A DNA stretch of 64,000 nt, taken from positions 34,071,979-34,135,978 of the forward strand of contig NC_088302.1 of NCBI RefSeq assembly GCF_032854445.1, read 5' to 3'. Position 1 is the stretch's first letter, and every line of letters starts with the position of its first letter. The position numbers and the translations under genes were made by a program. The notes beneath the pieces are model-generated. The model saw nothing but the letters and a program-made list of their open reading frames with translations, was not told where the DNA came from and did no database searches. Positions 59,856-64,000 of the stretch are shown here, piece after piece. This DNA comes from Liolophura sinensis. Its lineage: Eukaryota > Mollusca > Polyplacophora > Chitonida > Chitonidae.

Positions 59856-62659
59856 TTGACTACGGTTTCCATCTGGATTGCTTTCCGCTTTCATTTTCTC
59901 AGTTTTACGTGTTTGATGAACAGAGATTCCCTATTTATCCTCCTGACTGTGTGGACACGATACGATATGGGCTCCTCTTTTTATATATTTGGCTTTTATA
60001 TATCATAAAATCCGTTGTTCCCAGATTATAGTTTTCAGGCAGATGCCTAGCATTCATTATGCCTATGTCATTCATCATGTAAATGATTGCCACAGTTGAG
60101 AAACAATCTCTCTGTTTTTCTGATAGGAACACAGATTGGTAATGTACGAAGTATGTCAATTCCCAATCATTCAATACATCCAGGAAGAAATGTCTGTCTC
60201 TGTATCAATAAAATGGTCTATAACACGTGACTGTTTCCTTCGTGTGAGCCGGGGATTAATAAATATGTGAGCTAGTGCTGTAACGGTGAATGGGTTTAGT
60301 GTCTGGTTGCCTGCATCGAGAAGTAACACCTTGCAGGTTTCGGTGTGAAATATATGGACGTTATGCCAGTAGCCTTAGTTTTATTGAAGAGCATAGAGGA
60401 GTGCTGTCAACCCTGAGCATATATGCTTGAAACATAGGCTAACACAATCGTAAAGGTCCCCCTGTCCTCTACCTCATCAAGATCCTTTCATGATTCAGAA
60501 AACAGAGCCAGTTATCATATATTCCTGTCTTCACGCGCCTTACTTTAAAGACTTTTTTCCAAAGTTATTAAATTATTTTTAAATTATTTTATGCTATGTT
60601 TTAAATTATTATGCTAGTTTATCCCAATATTATTATGTATCATACTTTATGTTATATTGTACGTTTCATGGGTCAACCTTTTTGTGTTACGTTTTAATCA
60701 ACAGAAACCGACTAGCATATGACCGTCTGAACCAAAAGTCCTTGTTTAAGAGCGAACCCAAGGCGTTCTATTTTCTACCAGCTGTTTTGGAGCAAAAAGA
60801 GCTGCCACATTTGCTATTCTTCTAAATAAATAGCTTCTGAAAAAAATAGACTTATTGCTTTCTGTCTGAAGACGGGGCCTCTGTATGCTTCCACTGAATG
60901 AAACGTAACGTGGTTAATGACTCTAAGGCACACGGTCTGTAAAATTATGACTGACACTAGTATTATCCGCTTGACCGTGGAGCCGCCAGAAAACTTCTCC
61001 AGGGCGCCCCATCCCCTGCCAGGATCGTCGCCTTTCTTTGTGTCTTTTATAGCCAATCTGTAACAACATGGAAAGAATTGTCGAACCGATCCCAGATGGT
61101 AATACGTTATCTTCTGAAGAGAAATTATTTGTTAGTATGGCCATCTGTCACCTTCGTGATATCGTTTGACTGTCATTCGCAAAATTCTCCTCCGTCCAGT
61201 AATTTGACCAAGGTAAAACAATTTTGGCCATCGTTCAGTCAAGGGAGATATGAATGAGGAAGTAAAAGGCTCGTAGAGATGCAAATTTTTGGGGAAGCTT
61301 TCGACAATAATTTACAATGTTTTTAGGAAGAAATATTTATCGAAATGACTCAAACCAAGATATGGTTTGCGTCAGGAATGTACACCACATATGAAGGGCC
61401 TTTCGGTATATCTCCAACAATAGAGATCTGAAGATAAAGCACAATTTCTTACCTAACTGCGTGATTACATTACGATTGTCCAATAGTATGTGTCTGTACT
61501 TGTGGGTCCCGGTGCAGGACGTGCCTCTCGGAAAACATGACTTTTGTGAGGCGTTTTGACATAGACTGCTGCGTCTCTGCATGGGGCTCTTTTGTAGGTG
61601 CCTACCTTTTCTTAGTTACCATTTCTCCAGCCATTCCTTGAATTTTCTGGAAATCTCACTCTTAATTCTGCACAGAGGATTTCTTGTAATCCACAAATGT
61701 ATTTTGCTTTCATAATGCACACCCAGGGTTCGTCAACACTGGATGTATCTTGAAACGCAACCAATACAAAATAAATAAAATAATTAATGGTGTTTCTGAA
61801 CTGACAACGTGAACACTGAATTCAGTTGGATAACCTGGCTTATTAAAATGGCGTGGGTATAATAATGGAAAGTCTGTTAGGATCAGTATTGTGACATTCA
61901 AATCAGGTAATTCTGCCATCTCTGGCTCGTTTTCTGTAAGTTTTTAAACCACTGAGACGAAAAACCTCTTGAAAGTTTTATGCAATATTGTACACGCAGT
62001 GACGTATCCATAAGTCGCCTAAAATGGATTTGTCCATGAAAGGCGTTGAAAATCCAGGGACAAATCCGATCGTTGAAACTGCCTGGCCAAGGATTGTAAT
62101 TCAGTTATCCGTTTTAGCTTTCGTCTCCATTTGCAGTTTTAGTAACGAGCCAACAACTTGATAAACCTAAGTAAGCTGTGCGTTGGCATTCTACCGTGTC
62201 TACCACCTATGATATATCGTTAAGCTGAGTGTCCCTGGATATGACATCTTGCAAAAGGTTCAATCCCATTCTCGGAGGGGGAATTTTTGAGACATCCCAT
62301 TTGTTTCCATTTTATAAACGGTCCTCGTTGGAATAAATGTTATGATGATCTCTGGTGTGGCATTACATGAAGTTTGCTTACACCATTTGCAATCTACCCA
62401 TACGACATATGTCACAAGAGGGTCAAATCACCATTTAACCCCCAAATATCGATTGTATACTGCTAGTTTCCTGTTTATTCCACTGATAAATCTGTCCACC
62501 ATTGTATACGGTGAGTGAAAACTTTTTTGATTATAGTCTTAAATAACAATTTAAAAAATAATGAAATCTATATATCATGCTTAAAATACTTATGACTTCA
62601 AATGTGCAAAAAAGGAAATTTGCAATACGGTTTACACATTAGGCAATATATTCCCATTT
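59856..62659. other. non-coding stretch
   Basis: No gene recognised. A B-box-like GGTTCAATCCC lies near 62260, perhaps an old tRNA-derived SINE. Confidence 0.4.
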
Positions 62660-62925
62660 TTTATTTGATTTATTTATTTATATGATTAGTGTTTTGTGCC
62701 GTACTCAAAACTATTTCACTTATGCGACGGTGGTCAGCATTATGCTGGAAGAAAACCGGGCAGAGCCCGGGGATACCCATTTGTAGGTTGTTGTCAGACC
62801 ATCACACGTACGACCGCAGAGGAAACCAGCATGAGCTGGGGTTCAACTCACATATCTCGTATTGGTGAGAGGCTCCTGGGTCATTGTGCTGTGGTAGCCC
62901 CCTAACCACTAGACCTCGGAGGACC
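62660..62925 (-). mobile_element. SINE-A, near full length
   Basis: Inverted tail TTATTTGATTTATTTATTTA, GCCGTACTCAAAACTATTTC, GCATTATGCTGGAAGAAAAC and the inverted head (CCCCTAACCACTAGACCTCG). No clear target-site duplication. Confidence 0.82.
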
Positions 62926-64000
62926 GCTGTATTGTTTGACAGAAGATTTTGAAAGACTGCTACTGTTAAAAGGGTTTAAGTTTGAGCTAATTAGGAAGAA
63001 CACAGTGTCTGACCTCGAGAGCTTAACCACTAATATTGATTTGAACAACTTTTCCCATGTTATATTATGGAGCAGGTGTCTGGCATGAGTTAAGCCTTTT
63101 GCCCTCGGACATTTAAATCCGACGTTAACCTCTCGTTCTTTCAGCATGGATCAGCAACTATCAGCAGAGGAAGGGATTTGACATTCACTGGGAGAGGAAA
63201 TGTCTCACCGACAAAGAAACACCGCACCGCTGAACTGGTGTGGATTAATTAGGGTGTCTTATGCTTGTGTCTACTATTTATCTTGAGAATCTGGAGAAGT
63301 GGTAACGTCAATGTCGTTAAGCAATGTGGAAACCTTTCTTATTGTGTGTCTGTTCAATGGTAAATCAGCTAGATGTTGTAAATCACTTGAGTGACTTTAT
63401 GGAAGTGACAAGGTTGATTGACGCAATAAGGAAAGCGCCTAAACGTTGTAACAATAAATAGTTGGTGTTGAAAACAATGCAACATGTCAGTGAAATATGG
63501 TTACCATCTGACAAAATAAATGACAATTATAAAAGGGGAACATCCAGGAATCAGCGTAGGCAACTGTCATGGCATGCTGCTCAATAGCAACAAAAAGAGC
63601 TGAGTTGTGCGATATGATGGTTGGTAAATAGTAAACAGGTTTTGTCACTTGTAAGGGTACCACTATCGGAGAGTGAAGATGAGAAAAAAACTGGCTTGTT
63701 CAACTCTCAGATCAGCGATATGCCATACACAAGATCAAACAAATAAACACGAAGACGCTTGAATAAGTTCAATGCATATATTTTAACAAAATAGACAAAT
63801 AATACAACTGACTATAATATACAAAACAATACAAATAATTACAAAAATATATAGGTCCCTACAGATGACAGCGTCCATATCCGGATGGGATATTTCGGCT
63901 TAATCAGGCAAGTCAATCTACGTCAATACAGAATCCACACCTAAGAGGAATTCTCCAGTCGAAGGATGGCAGTCCGATAAGTGACGAGCTGTGGTGGGCA
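62926..64000. other. non-coding end of window
   Basis: No gene or repeat recognised. Confidence 0.4.

Overview
Animal genomic DNA from a lophotrochozoan, most likely a mollusc. The evidence is a spliced epoxide hydrolase gene with GT/AG introns, a C1q-domain exon, tRNA-derived SINEs of two main families, and tandem satellites of about 156 bp. A bivalve fits best because C1q genes and satellites of this length are abundant there. This is an inference; a gastropod or brachiopod is not excluded. There is no prokaryotic gene organisation, and almost all open frames of 60-150 codons are chance.

Layout. 0.46-0.85 kb: last exon of a secreted C1q-domain protein. 2-10.5 kb: intergenic, with SINEs, a diverged tandem array (6.4-6.9 kb) and a clean 156-bp satellite of almost five units (7.97-8.72 kb). 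10.9-16.9 kb: a six-exon membrane-anchored alpha/beta-hydrolase epoxide hydrolase, EPHX4/EPHX3-like, with all catalytic residues. SINEs sit in its introns, and a 58-bp tandem repeat runs across its last splice acceptor. 17-20.8 kb: 3' flank and SINEs. 20.8-44.4 kb: a mosaic of at least ten fragments, in both orientations, of one long repeat with no credible coding sequence. It carries 37/39-bp minisatellite arrays and has been invaded by SINEs. 44.4-64 kb: non-coding, with SINEs (two flanked by perfect full-length target-site duplications) and a short dispersed repeat seen about five times.

The two genes show no sign of working together. The C1q protein would be an extracellular recognition molecule; the hydrolase would open lipid or xenobiotic epoxides at an internal membrane. 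The best candidate for something undescribed is the 20.8-44.4 kb scrambled repeat. The most testable local oddity is the tandemly multiplied splice acceptor of the hydrolase gene. All repeat relationships were found by reading, without alignment software, so block edges are approximate.
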